Assembly (NCBI RefSeq): GCF_018446385.1
Contig: NC_055992.1
Span: 97,544,947 to 97,608,946, forward strand
Origin: Zingiber officinale
Taxonomy: Eukaryota; Streptophyta; Magnoliopsida; Zingiberales; Zingiberaceae
Direction: 5' to 3'
Length of the DNA: 64,000 nucleotides
The translations under genes were made by a program, and so were the position numbers. The notes below the pieces were generated by a model. It worked only from the letters and a program-made list of their open reading frames with translations. It was not told the origin of the DNA and did not search any database. Shown here piece by piece: positions 12,601 through 24,806 of this stretch (position 1 is its first letter; each line of letters starts with the position of its first letter).

Positions 12601-14091
12601 AGTTCTTTTACTAAGTTAGTACAAAAAGAACTTACCTAAATGATCCTACTCAATACACTTAAAGTGTATCAGTGTAATTTATTAGTCAAGATAAACTAAT
12701 ACTTAATTACACTACGACTATTCTGATGGTTTGTTCCTTTTCATCTTAATCGTGAGCAACTGTTTATAATTTATAGAGAACCAACAACATGATCTTCTGA
12801 GTGTAACACTATGCTCCATGTTATCTACTATATAAATTAATTGAACAATAACATTTAATAAATAAATACAGATATTGACCAATGTGATTCTTTTATTTCA
12901 AAAATAAATGTTTACAAAAGCTAGGCTTTTAGTATACACTCCAACAACAAGGTGATGTTGGATCTCAACATTCTTGTAACTTGGATAGCAATGATGTATT
13001 GCTAGATGTCGCTCATTGTTTATGTTTCTAAATAAGATTTAGAAACATTGCCAACGTTACAAGAACCTATTGGGTCACACACAAAGAACAAGTGGATGGA
13101 GATTATGTTCATATGATGAACCAATTGGATTAGGTTCATGTGATGAATCAAAATTGGATTAAGAGTAATCCAAAGTAGACTTATTGAGTTAGACTCAATT
13201 AGATTCAATTGTTGAATGAGTCTAATTTAAAGTTGATTCATTGAGTCAATTTATATTAATGAATTGAGATTCATTGAATTGAAATTGATTTGAATCAAAT
13301 GTTGGATTTAACTCACCTAAGAAGAGAAGTGGTCAAGTTTGACTTGACCAAAATAGGAAGTTGAAACATCAAGTTTGACTTGACCAAATGCCACATCATG
13401 AATGTTGACTCTTCCTACATGGCATGACTAGCTTTGTCACATCATCTCTACATCATCAAAGGAGATCAAGAGGCATGGAATGTCAAGAGTCAAAGACCCT
13501 TGGCATTCCATGTGTGGTCGGCCACATAAATGAATATGAGTTTCATTTGTAGCGTTGATTTGGTGATTGAATGCTTCTTCCTCCTTAGCTCTCATCTTGC
13601 TCCTTCTCATCTCTTGGCCGAGAGCCCCAAGCAAGGCAAGAAGGTTACTAGGTTAGTGAGTTTTAGTTCCAAGAAGAAAGATAGAGTGATAGTCATATAG
13701 AAGAATAAGAAGAGTGTTTGAGATTCATTCTATCTTTTCTTTTCTCTATCTTCTTCTTCCAATCCCATTCGAGAGCCCTAGGAGTGCTAGCACACTTGTG
13801 GTGTTCTCTTTCTCCATCTAGAGTGGTTTGAGAATCACTTCTTGTTTGTGTGGATACTACTAGAGGTGTGTACACTTGAACACACTCGAGATCCGACAAC
13901 ACTTGGACGAGCGGGATTTGCGAAGGGCTTAGCTTCAAAGGTATAAACCCTAAACATGTAGATCTAAAGTAGATCTAGGATTAGAAAACTTGTACATGTA
14001 AAACTTTTAATATTCGCACGGATCCGGTGGCATGGGATTTCGGGGGTTCCGTAACGCAAAATGTGATTTTTACTGCTCGAAAATCCCAACA
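9663..14091 (+). repeat. Copia 3' LTR, split by a solo LTR
   Basis: Matches the 5' LTR along 9663-10508 and 12947-14091 with scattered, mostly transition differences. The interruption is the element at 10509-12946. Confidence 0.9.
10509..12946 (+). mobile_element. 2.4 kb solo LTR (copy A)
   Basis: Begins TGTTGGTTAGTCC, ends ACTCCAACA, and interrupts the Copia 3' LTR exactly where the 5' LTR is continuous (after position 3440). ACAA flanks both sides (10505-10508, 12947-12950), a decayed or 4-bp target duplication. There is no internal region, coding domain or primer site, so a solo LTR left by LTR-LTR recombination is the best reading. A reverse-oriented partial copy lies at 17840-19660. The family is unassigned. 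Confidence 0.8.
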
Positions 14092-14899
14092 GTCACAAGG
14101 TCAAGTTAAGACTGACCAACTTGGTTTTTCATCTTTTGTCAACCTTCCCGTTGGACTTGCTCTTGTCTAACGTTCAGTTAGGACTTCCTAGTTAAATATA
14201 TAGTTAACCTTGACATATTTGACTCTTGTCACATCAAACTGGTCAAATATTGACCAGAGGAGAATTACACTAATAATCTCCCCAAACAGACAATTACACT
14301 TGCAATCTCCATACATTGTCAAATATTAAAACTCAAACATCTAGACCTAGGAGAAATTGCACCAATAATCTCTCATTTTTTAATATTTGACAATACGGTT
14401 AAGTTAGGTTAATCTCATAGCCTCAACTTCTTCTTCATGCTAAAGTATGAATGAGAGTTTCCATCATTCTCTCGCTTAACATAAGGGTTTCACATGCTTC
14501 TCTTATGAACATGAAGAATTTCCTAACTTAAATCCTACATTCTCCCCCTTTGGCACACATCAAAAACTCTTCTCCTTAAGAGTAATCTCATGTTGTTCAC
14601 AACCTCACTTATTGTTCGAAACATACTCTAACCTTCTGTTATTGCACCAACAATGACTTGAAATTCCTAAACCTTTAGGAAACCCAAAAATTTAAAATTT
14701 TGAGATTCAAGAATCAATATTGAATGCAAACTTCATTCTAAACTTCAACTTAATCTTTCTTAACAATTCTAATCTTGTTTTCATCATGAAAACTATCCAT
14801 AAATGTTCATAAATAAGTTTCATTGGGTTAATGATGGTTAATATGACTAAAAATAATTTAATGGACTGGAATCAAACCATTTCAGTCAAAATTATCCTT

Positions 14900-15115
14900 T
14901 CTAATCAATTGAAGTTGGGATTCAATCGATCGACTGATTGATTTTGTGAGCTTTTGTTCATGGGAAATGCCCTTGAATCGATCAACTGATCGAGCAAGAC
15001 AGGGTTGAATCGATCGACTGATCGATTCCATAAGATACTGCTCGCAGAAACCCTAGTTCAATCGATCGACTGATCGATTGAACATCCCCAATCGATCAAT
15101 TGGTCGATTGGGTGT
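14900..15115. repeat. AATCGATC dyad cluster inside the A1 element
   Basis: Five pairs such as aatcgatcgactgatcgatt lie about 500 bp inside the polypurine tract. They use the same ATCGAT theme as the element's own LTR. Confidence 0.75.
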
Positions 15116-15827
15116 CTGATTTCTTGAAATCAAATTTCAATCAAAATTCAAAAATTCCTAAATAATTCTATAAAAGTTTAAAAATCATGAAAATTCATGT
15201 TGACATTATTTATGACATATTTTATTAGAGAAAGTTTTCTATGAAAATACATCTCATTTTTAAAGATTAACACAAACTTGGAAACTCTTGAAAACTTTAA
15301 TATTTTGCTCTGGTTTATGTCTAACTATACAATGATGATTCCTATTAAAATATAGCCTTCATCAAGGTTTTCCAAAAATATTTTAAAATAATTTTTAAAA
15401 TCAACTTCCAACCATGTTATTTGGGCTAAATACACATAACTTGTACACTAGCTTTACTAACGATTGGATAACACATAATTTATGTATTTTGATGAAATTA
15501 AAACTCAATTAGATGACTAAGTTAACATCTTGAGTTTTGTTCACCATCCTAACATCTCACTTGTATCTAATATGCATCAAGGAACATACAAATCACCTTA
15601 TGATCTTTGTGAGATATAAATATTGGTTATGCCCTAATCTAAGGGTTCATGCATATCTATTTAGGCTTTTTAAAATTGATCATCTACCTAGAACGTCACT
15701 TGTTGATTAATGTCATTGCCCTTCATTACAAGGAATTTAAAGTAATGCATGATGATTTATGACATACATCAAAATGAATAAGTTTTAAAAGAAAACATAT
15801 TATAGTTACACGATGTATGTATGACAT

Positions 15828-16464
15828 TGTTAGGATCAAAAGGAATTAAGATATCTCTATAATGATATGATATTGTCCACTTTGGGTCTAAGCCCTCATG
15901 ACTTTACTCTTGGACTCTATCTAAAAGGTCTCATACCAAGGGAGATATATTTCCCTTATAAACCTATGATCTTTCCTATGTATTTTTAATGTGGGACTTT
16001 GTTTGTAACCTTGCAACCCAACAATCCCCCCTCAAACGAAGGACCACAAACTTCCCACATCCGATCCTCGACCCACTAGGTCTTCCTGCCCTAGGTTCAC
16101 TCAACTTACTAAGACTTCCTACCTAGTGTCTGGTCCTCTTAATCCAAACATGGGAGTCCACACTTCCTTTGTTTAAAGTCAATATTCTACTCACATGACT
16201 CAATTAGACCATAACTCTTGTGCACAGTCAGCGGTTAGACCTTTAGCAGTCCAGGCTCTTATACCAATTGTTAGGATTAAAAGGAATTAAGATATCTCTA
16301 CAATGGCTTGATATTATCCACTTTGGGTCTAAGCTCTCATGGATTTGCTCTTGGGCTCTACATAAAAGGCCTCATACCAATGGAGATATATTTCCCTTAT
16401 AAACTCATGATCTTTCTCATGTGTTTTCAATGTGGGACTTTGTTTGCAACCTTGCAACCCAACA
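15828..16464 (-). mobile_element. TRIM (terminal-repeat retrotransposon in miniature)
   Basis: Two 196-bp direct repeats (15828-16023 and 16269-16464), both TGTTAGGAT...CCCAACA, flank a 245-bp internal region with no ORF. On the minus strand the primer site TGGTATAAGAGCC abuts the right repeat (about 16255-16267), and a polypurine tract (rc of atcccccctcaaac) abuts the left one, so the element is minus-oriented. Flanks are GACAT (15823-15827) and GAGAT (16465-16469), a 4/5 target duplication. It is non-autonomous and needs another element's enzymes. Confidence 0.85.
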
Positions 16465-16938
16465 GAGATGACATGGTATCTTTTTTTTTCATAACAAAAA
16501 TGAATACAACATATGATGTCATGACATATGATGAGCAAACAATTATGACAATTTAGCATAAATAAAATACTTAGATTATCTATTTAAGTGTTTCTATCCT
16601 TAAATCATTCGCTAAGCTAAAAATAATTTTAGATTTCCCAAGAAAAAGCCAAAATCCCAACTTGACCTTTCCTTTCCTCTTCCTATTTGTGCCAATTTTA
16701 AGTAAGTCCAATTCCTCAAATTTTGGCATGTTTTACTCTTCTAAAGAGCAAACAATTAAACCTACATTTTTAAAGGTTAACTAAACCTTGAAAATGCCTC
16801 CAAGTGTTAACTTCACCAAGGTTGGGTCAATTACCCTTCCAATTAGAGTTGATACTCTTTAAACTCATTTAGGGTATAGAGAACACACTCATATAAACTC
16901 AAAACTGATTGGTGCTCCTTAGGTGTTCTAGGTATTCA

Positions 16939-17836
16939 CTAGGGATAACTCCCCTTGATACCTTCCTTGGTCACGCTCAATTCTTCTAGGTCAACTCTAG
17001 GGATAACTTTTCTTGTGACCTTCCTAGTGACTTTCTTAGACTTTTTTGAACCCTTAGTCACATTAGTTCTAGGGATAACCTCTCTTGTAACTTTGACTTG
17101 ACCCCTAGACCTAGGGTTAATTTCATAACTATATGGAACCCTATGATATGAAGTCACATCCTTCTTGGCTTTAGATTTGTATCCCAAACCTCTATGGTCA
17201 TTAGATGACTCTTGCTTCCCTATACTTAGATTTGACTCCTTTGATCCTTTAGTACTAATTGTCAATTTTTCTAGGATCCTCTCCAAATTTTCAAGTCTTG
17301 ACCTCAAGACTTGATTTTCCTTTCATAAGTCCTCAAATTTAGATTTTTCCTTAAATCCTTGAGTTTTCTTTTTCTTAGGCATATATCTAAAATTCTTAGA
17401 GTTATTGCCTCATTTATTATCTATCTTCCTAACTTTAGGTACGACAGTTTTAGCATGATACATTATATATATTTTTTAACTCTATTATGCTTCATATTTT
17501 CATGATAAATAATATTAAAGTAATATAAGTTTGAACTAGCATGCTTTTTATCATGAATTATATAAGTACAATTTCCTAGTAGTACCTTAGTGTTATTCTT
17601 GGATGCTTCCCTTGACTTGAGCTTCCTCCTTTGTTCTTAGCCGAATTCTTCCCCTTTGTACATTGGCTTCGATAATGTCATCTTTGATTACAAGAGAAAC
17701 ACACAATGTGCTCATTGCCTTTACGTACCATGAGACCGACCTCCTTTGACTTCTCTTTATCTTTGGATGCCACTTGACCCTTCTTCTTGGTCAACTTAGG
17801 ACACATGCTTTTGTAATGCCCATGCTCTCTACACAT
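16939..17836 (-). pseudogene. gag C-terminal remnant (zinc knuckle and coiled coil)
   Basis: Minus-strand reading from 17836 gives a CCHC-like knuckle (CREHGHYKSMCPK) and a partial second one (HIVCFSCNQR). After frame breaks it continues into an open 122-residue stretch (17307-16939) with a leucine-rich heptad pattern (RSRLENLERILEKLT). The same order occurs in the better-preserved gag at 36244-37516. The N-terminal half is lost at 17836. Confidence 0.75.
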
Positions 17837-17839
17837 GAC

Positions 17840-19660
17840 AATAAAATTGAGTGGTACTACTCTTGGAGCTAGATATTAATTAAGTGAGTTGTCAGTAACT
17901 TACTTAATTAGTGGTCATTCGTAATCTTAAACACAGGGAGACTAACACACTCATGATAAGAAGGAGCCCATAATGTAATTTGGGATTGGTGCGGTAGTGC
18001 GATAATAACTCTTTAGTGGAATGAGTTATTATCGATGAACTTGAGTTGTGTGTTCAGGGCGAACACGGGATACTCAAGCTCATCGGAAGGCCAAAACCAA
18101 TTTCTCCTCTAGGTCCCTGTCGTAGCCTCATTATAGCCTCAAGTCCATCCAAATGTAAGGCTCTTCTTGGTGTCCAAGAAGGGGGCCGGACCATTTCTTG
18201 GTGACCAAGCAATGGCCGGCCACATCCTCTTATAGGGGTCGACCCTATAGCTTGGTGACCAAGCTTGTAGGGGCCGACCAAGATTAATTCAAATAGGAGG
18301 GGTGTTTTGAATTTTTAAAATCTTCTCTTTGTAAAAAACTATAAGTTTTAAAAGAGAGATTAAAATTTTTAAAACTATCTTTATTTGAATTAGGCCACAT
18401 GTTTTAATAGAGAGTTTTAAAAGTTTTAAAACTTTCCTTTTTTAACCATCCTCATGGTTTAAGAAAAAAAAAGGGAGATAAGTTTTAAAATTAAAATTTT
18501 CTATTATCATGTTAAAAAAGGAAATCTTATAAGAGAAGTTTTAAATTTTAAAACATAGTTTTAATTTTTAAAACTTTCCTTTTTTAACTCTAGAAAAGAG
18601 AGCTTATAAAATTTTATAAGAGTTTTCTTCTTATAAAATTTTATAAAAAAAATTATTTTTCTTTCCTAAATATGGTGGCCGCCCACCTTGCTTGGTGTCC
18701 AAGCAATGGGCCGGCCAATCCCAATCCTAAACCAAATAGGATTGATTATAACCATTGATTGATGATTGATTCAATTAAGAGGAAAGAAAAGGAAAAATTA
18801 AAAGGGAAAAGGAAAAACTCTTGGATGATTTTATTTTTTGTAAATTTTTTTTTCTTATTTGCCTTGGGCAAGTAATATAAAAGAAGGGGTGAGGGGGATT
18901 CATGAGATACAACTCTTATTCTTTTGCTTGGGTGATCTCTTGGTGGCCAGCCCTCTCCTTTCTCCCTTTCCCTTTGCTCTCTTCTCCTTGGTGGTGGTGG
19001 TGGCCGAATTCTAGAGGAAGAGGAAGGATTCTTTTGGGTGGTGTTCATCTTAGAGGATCGTCGCCCACACGACGTCCAAGGTGAGGTGAAGAATACGGCA
19101 GAAGATCTCGAGGTCATTAGCTTACAAAGAGAAGGTATAATTAGTAATTTTCTTCTGCATCATACTAGTTATTTTCTTTGTAAGAATTCTAAATACAAGA
19201 GGCAATTAGATCTAGTTTATCGAATTTGTTTTTCGATTTTGTGTTTTCTTCTTTTTCAAATTTGTGATTCGATTGTTCTTTTCGGTTAACCTAGAGTTAT
19301 TTAAGGAAATAAATATTAGCTTTCCTTAAAAGGCTTTGCCTAGGCAGTGGTGGTTGCTCCCATATCCAAGAAGGCCATGTGCTTCGCCATGCAGTCCTGG
19401 AAGCCAATTTTGGAAATTAATATTTATGGAATTAATAATCTAGGTAGATTTGAATCAATAGTGTTAAGTTCCGCTTGCGATTCAAATCTAAACCATTAAG
19501 AGCAGATAAGTTAAATTTGGAATCAATGATGTTAAGTTCCGTCTGCGATTCCTAATTTAACTTCTAAAGAACACAATAGGTTATTTAAGGAAAGGGTCGA
19601 CACTTGTACAAAAAATTTTTGTATAGTGGAACCGGTATGTTTTCTTAGGATTAACCAACA
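17840..19660 (-). mobile_element. Truncated, inverted copy B of the 2.4 kb LTR
   Basis: Reverse complement of copy A from its first base (rc of 19660: TGTTGGTTAATCC) to about A's position 12330, after which similarity stops. The last 600 bp of the LTR and the neighbouring gag N-terminus are missing together, so one deletion probably removed both. Confidence 0.85.
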
Positions 19661-20172
19661 GATTGGTACACTGTAGCAGTCGACTGGTAGTCGATCGTTG
19701 GGTAACGGTCAGCTTCACTTAAAGGACCAGTCGACTCGTGCATACACCAGTTGACTGGTAGCGGGAAAACAGCTTAGTGTTTTCTTCTCGAGCTCTATTT
19801 AATAGAGCTCGGGGTGCTTGGGCATGATTGACGAAATAGACTTGGTTAAAGCCTATTAGAGTCTCCCAAGCCTTCGTGTGATCGATGTGCTTGTATTCAA
19901 GTGTTTGTGGCAAGATTTCTCCACCGACAAGGAGCTTGAGCTAGCCGGAGATTTTCCGGGGAATCATCCACTGACGAATCGGGATCGTCCACCTTATGGA
20001 CAGCCGTGGAGTAGGAGCTTTATCTCCGAACCACGTTAAATCAACGTGTTAGGTTTGCTTTCTCTTGTTAGTATTTGTTTTTGTATTTCTGCTGTGAACT
20101 AATATTATAGGAAGCGATCGATTTGGGTGAGACGCTATTCACCCCCCCTCTAACGGACATCAAGGTTCCAAC
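19661..20172 (+). mobile_element. 3' tail of another LTR
   Basis: Ends attcaccccccctctaacgg...ggttccaaca, the typical 3' end of the LTR type seen elsewhere in the window in plus orientation. It contains a CAGTCGACTGG-like dyad cluster (19675-19765). Its 5' part is missing at the junction with copy B, and no primer site follows, so it is a 3' or solo LTR remnant. Confidence 0.65.
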
Positions 20173-20357
20173 AGGGTCCTTATTGTTAGATTTAAAGGGA
20201 TGTCCTAAGGCAATCGCCTTACGAATTTACTAAATATAGATTCACTATTTGAGTGTATGTTATATGTTTGATTGTCTTAAACTCATTTACTGAATGCCCG
20301 CAATATAATTCATAGCATGAGAGAAATTATGATTAGATTACAACTAGTGATTATCTC

Positions 20358-21837
20358 TGTTGGTGCAATATCCCTCAGGTCAAGACTGACCTGGTTGACC
20401 AAGCTTGAGTCTTGGTTTGGGTTTCGATGTTTGATGATGCAGTTGTTCATTTGGGGAGATTGTTGGTGCAATTCCCCTCTGATCAGGGTCTGATCAGGTT
20501 GGTTGAAGAAGAGTCAAGTAGGTCAAGGTTGACCAGATACTTGACTGGGAAGTCCTAACTGGGATGTTAGGCAGAAGGGAAATCCTGGTGAGTGAAGCCA
20601 GGTGAAAGACCTAGTGAGTGAAGCTAGACAGAAGAAAAATCTTAGTAAGTGAAACTAGGTGAAAGTCCTGGTGAGTGAAGCCAGGCAGAAGAGAAGTCCT
20701 AGTGAGTGAAGCTAGGTAGAATGGAAGTCCTGGTGAGTGAAGCCAAGCACGGGGAAAATCCAGATGAGTCAAGGTTAACCAGACATCTGGTGAAAGTCCA
20801 AGTAGGTCAAGGGAGTGACCGGATACTTAGCACCATGAGGAAAAGTCCAAGTGGGTCAAAGGGATTGACCGGACACTTGGTGAGGGAGTCCTAGCAGGTC
20901 AAGGGTGACCGGATGCTAAGCATGATGAACCAACAGGTCAAGGTTGACCGGATGTCGGTTTGGGGGCATGGGACTTGGTTTTGGGCAAAAACCAACAGCT
21001 AGATCGATCAGCCGATCGATTGGCGGGAGCCCAATCGATCGGTCGATCGATTGGGGTGTCCCCGCTAGAAGCCTTCGTCCCGATCGATCAGTGGATCGAT
21101 CGGGAGGCAATCGCGAGCGCACAGTAGCCTGCTGGATCGATCAGTCGATCGATCTAGAGGTCCCAATCGATCAGTGGATCGATTGGGAAGCTGTGATTTG
21201 TCGCGATGAGCCCTGGATCGATCCACTGATCGATCCAGGCATTTTCCGAGAACACATAGGCGCTCTGGATCGATCAGTGGATCGATCCAAAGCCTCCTCG
21301 ATCGATTGGGAGTAATCCAATCGATCGGGATCCGACCGTTAGCGCAGATAAAGGCTGCAGGCGTGCGATTCCTTCGGTAGAACTCTCGGCCATTTCTCCC
21401 GATCTTCACCAGCGATCACAAAGCTTCTCCACAGGGTTCTCACTGCCAGTTCTTGAAGGTTCTTGGAGGTCTTCCAAGTCAAGAGGCGGAGCTACAGCTG
21501 AAGAAGAAAGCTAGGGTTAGGGTTTTCAGTTGTAAAACCTGTAAGCTATTGCTTGTATTTGTGTTCCTTTCTTTCTTCTTGTACTGTGAGCTTGTAGGGC
21601 TTCTCCGCCTTCGGTAGTTACCGAAAAGGAGTGATTTCTTAGTGGAGGGTGCGTGAGTAGCTATGGATCCTTGGACTAGTCACCTCTTGTGAGGTGGATA
21701 CCAAGTAAACCCTCCTTATTAGCGTTGTATGGTTCTGTTTCTTGTATTTCCGCTGCACACCATCGAAGAAACAAGCTACAACGAGCACCGAGCACGTGAC
21801 GAGATATTCACCCCCTAGCTACTTTTCAGTCCCAACA
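20358..21837 (+). mobile_element. Solo LTR, 1480 bp
   Basis: TGTTGGTGCAATATCC...CAGTCCCAACA, flanked by a perfect ATCTC target duplication (20353-20357 and 21838-21842). Contains tandem gtgagtgaagccaggtgaaag units (about 20585-20745) and an ATCGATC dyad cluster (21000-21330). No primer site or polypurine tract adjoins it, so it is a solo LTR. Same family as 41952-43517. Confidence 0.92.
21000..21330. repeat. GATCGATC dyad cluster in a solo LTR
   Basis: About eight hyphenated palindromes of the type gatcgatcagtggatcgatc in 330 bp. The ORFs on both strands here (Arg-Ser-Ile-Asp repeats) are artefacts of this repeat. Confidence 0.8.
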
Positions 21838-22680
21838 ATCTCTATATGTGAAATTATGAACGTATTAGAATTTCCCTAGTCGTTGAATTGATGCATTCGG
21901 ACATCATCAATTCTGTAAGACTAGCACGAGTTATACTCCTTGGTTCGCCAAGTAGCTATTTTCTCATTGGCTAGAGACATTGAGATATCGAGAGTTAAAC
22001 GTGAATGCTAATTATGGTAACTAGTTCATTGGAGTGACTCACTGTAAGACTGCATATGATTATCTATATATATGGATATGTCTGTGAAGTTCTTACTACA
22101 GCATGAGTGCAAGTTTCTTTCGACTTAAGGTATACAATTCATCTTAGTCATGGAGACTTATACTTTAACATCTTAAGTAAGCACCTCATTGAGGTGTGGA
22201 CCCGAGATGATTGGGTATAAGTCAAAATGTCCAAAGATGTTTGGATAGCCCACAGAGGATTCACCGCTCTTTGCGAGAAGATGTATATCCTATGACCACT
22301 CGTTAGGATTATTACTCTAAGTCTTTGGCCAAAGTATCATATGTTAAGAGTATGAGACTCTTGTACACATGTACGAGTAATTTAAATTCGTAGAACGAGG
22401 AAGTATTATTTGGGCTAGGTGTGAGGTAGTCAGTCTAGTGGAGATAGACACATAGACTATGTTCTGAACTAAGTGGGTATAGGACGAGTGAAAGGAACAA
22501 GACACAACTCACTGTAGTTGCTGAAGGGTTTAGAATTAGTTCTAAGATCAACAATGATTTTTCCGACTAATTGGGGATCATAATGTACTACTAGGTGCTA
22601 CTCATAATCATTCTATAATTAAGTAGTTAATTATGGATGGCCAAGATAAACCAGAAACCTATTGGGCCACATGCACTAAC

Positions 22681-23969
22681 TGTTGGTACAGTTAGCACTA
22701 ACGGTCTAACTCAGATTTTGATGAATGACAAAGTAGGTTAAGTTAGTTTTTTTGTGATCTAATACTTTAACTGAGAGTGTAGGAGAAATCTAGCTAAGTC
22801 GAAGGGCCCACTGGATAGCTGGTACGAAGCCCAGCTAGGTCGACGGGCCGATCGGATAGCTGGCACGAAGTCCAGATATGTCGATGGGCTGACCAGATAT
22901 CTGAATCCAACTGGATAGCTGGCACGAAGTCCAGCTAGGTCGACAGGATGATCGGATAGTCGACACGAAGTCTAGACTGGTCGACGGGCTGATCGGATGT
23001 CTGGCAAAAGGTAAGTCACTAGAGGAGAGTGACTGTGAGGATGAGTCACATTTGAGGGGCAGTAGGCGTCGGTCCAATTTATGTTCATTTGAGATCCCTA
23101 AACTGAGACTTTGACTAGTTCCTGGTCCTGGGAGGACAAAAACTAATTACTCTATTTTTTATATTGTGCTAACACTTATCTTGCAGGGTATTTTGGACTA
23201 ACACATTTATTATAGGGCAAGAAAACAAGCAAAGAAGCAAAGCTGCCTTCGGATGAACATTACCCGAAGGTGCCTTCCATAGCTATGGAAGGTGCCTCGG
23301 TATTGTTCATGGAAGGTGCTTTCCATGGCTATGGAAGGCGCTTTCCATGGCTATGGAAGGCGCCTTCCATGGATAGAATTTGACCGGTTCAAAGATAAGG
23401 CACAGTGAAGTCGAGATTGATTTTTGCCTCATTGGAGGTGTCTTCCATGCCTTATATAAGGTAGTTTCGAGGAGGCATAGATACAACAACTACATACTAG
23501 CTACTGCACATTCTTTCAAGCTTTCGACTGCTCCCAATTGCTGCTACGACTCTACTATGAAGTTGCTAAGTCCGACGACTGATCCGAGGAGTTTTGGTCA
23601 TGCTCGGCAAATATACATCAACACAAGAAGAACTCTCATTTCAATCCATAAGAATTATTGGTAACTTTTGTCTTTGTACTTAACTACTATAAAAGGGCAA
23701 GTGCAGTGTGTTGCACTTGACCTAACCTTTTGTATTCGATTCTCTCTTCTGGGGATACCGGAAGAGGTTTTTAATGGATTGTCTATCGATAGGTTTGCGG
23801 GACTGGGCCTTGTAGTAGGAGTCACCGAAGGCTCCGAACCAAGTAAAAGTCGCTCATGTTTTTCTGATGCTTTCTTTCTTTCCATTGCGTACTCGAGTTT
23901 TTAAAACCGAAAAGAAGTGTTTTAAAACCACGTGATTTACCCCCCTCTCATGTGCGTCACGATCCAACA
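22681..23969 (+). repeat. 5' LTR of gag-only element 1
   Basis: TGTTGGTACAG...CGATCCAACA. Holds ctggatagctggcacgaag-type tandem units (22800-23000), an AAGGCGCCTTCCATGG dyad cluster (23250-23370), and a CTTATATAAGG TATA-like site (about 23451-23461). Confidence 0.9.
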
Positions 23970-24199
23970 AGTGGTATCAAAGCAGGTATCGCTTTGAATT
24001 GGTGCAACCGCCTTTCTTTTTTCCCCCTCCAATATTTTTTTAAAAAATTCACTTCAATTTTTTCACTATTAGTTTAAATTGACAAAATAACCATTCTGGT
24101 AAATTTTGTCATAGTATTTTGTATTATTATTTTTTAAAAAAATTAGTGAAATATCTTCATTTCTGTATCTCCCATACTGCTTACCCCAAGACAAAGTCT

Positions 24200-24806
24200 T
24201 GGAATTTGCTTCTTGTCTATATTTTTTGCAAGTATACCAATATCTATTCAAGAAGGACGGAGCATCCACGAACCACCACCATACGATCAAGAAGATTTCA
24301 ACTACTAGAGGCGAGCCATGTAATGGTTCTTAGGAAGTTTAAATTTTGATAATCTGCTGATATTGAGGAAATCTTCTCGGGACTCAGAGCTGAACAAAAA
24401 TGTAAGTAAACTTATTTGTAATATTTTACCTAACAGTATTTTATGCAAAATAGAAAAGTACAAGAATGCACATGAACTTTGGACCCAGTTGATCAAGTTA
24501 CACGAGGAGTCGTTAGAGCTAGAGGATCAAGTCAAAATCAAATCTAGACTCGAGTCAAATCCAATCAAAAAGTCTATTGAATTAGGGGATGCACTTAAGG
24601 TTAGTATAATTTACCAAAATACCCCTATTAGTAGTAGTTTAAACAATCTGCATGATAATTCAGATAAGTATGAAATTATCGCAAGTATGGTGCATGATAA
24701 TCTAGATTTACATGATTTAAATTCAAAACCACAAAATAATTTAGATTCTGATCAAGTCAATCAAGACTTGGATCAAATCGGCATCAATCTTGACTTGGTC
24801 AAATAG
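24200..24806 (+). pseudogene. Degenerate gag of element 1
   Basis: The open part 24363-24806 encodes ILCKIEKYKNAHELWTQLIK then LHEESLELEDQ, collinear with the gag of element 2 (ILCKIGGYNNAKELWNNLVK then FHEESS). The N-terminus is broken and no zinc knuckle follows. The ORF ends in an Asn/Asp/Leu-rich tail. Capsid function is unlikely. Confidence 0.7.

Larger units (their letters stand above)
2595..14091 (+). mobile_element. Ty1/Copia LTR retrotransposon, full-length but degenerate, with nested insertion
   Basis: Order: 5' LTR (2595-4573), primer-binding site, untranslated leader of about 1.5 kb, gag remnant, protease-integrase-RT-RNase H frame, polypurine tract, 3' LTR (9663-14091). The integrase-before-RT order and protein motifs fix the superfamily as Copia; the long LTRs suggest a Tork/Angela-like lineage, which I cannot confirm. 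After removing the nested LTR the 3' LTR is about 1987 bp against 1979 bp for the 5' LTR. GTCA flanks both ends (2596-2599 overlapping the LTR start, and 14092-14095). The left end may therefore have lost a few bases, or the 5-bp target duplication has decayed. It lies inside LTR A1. Confidence 0.92.
1323..14367 (-). mobile_element. LTR A1: minus-oriented LTR of a gag-type LTR retrotransposon, split by a Copia element
   Basis: On the plus strand it starts TGTCGGGACACTTCGG, matching the LTR copy at 40948, and ends ttgcaccaata at 14367. Next to that end is a degenerate minus-strand polypurine tract (rc of atctctcatttttt). With the nested Copia insertion (about 2595-14091) removed, the LTR is about 1.55 kb. 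The copy at 40948-44135 is collinear on both sides of the insertion, which shows that the two halves belong together. No primer-binding site abuts 1323, so this is the 3' LTR in minus orientation, followed by its internal region 14368-17836. The outer target duplication cannot be tested because the element's other end is lost. Confidence 0.8.
14368..17836 (-). mobile_element. Internal region of the A1 element (minus), gag-type, truncated
   Basis: Reading from the right on the minus strand it holds gag C-terminal coding sequence (17836-16939), a long non-coding 3' part with a TRIM insertion, a dyad cluster, and the polypurine tract at 14368-14382. No protease, integrase or RT is seen between gag and the LTR, so it appears to be a gag-only element. 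Its 5' part (gag N-terminus, primer site, 5' LTR) is missing beyond 17836, where the truncated LTR copy B begins. Confidence 0.7.
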
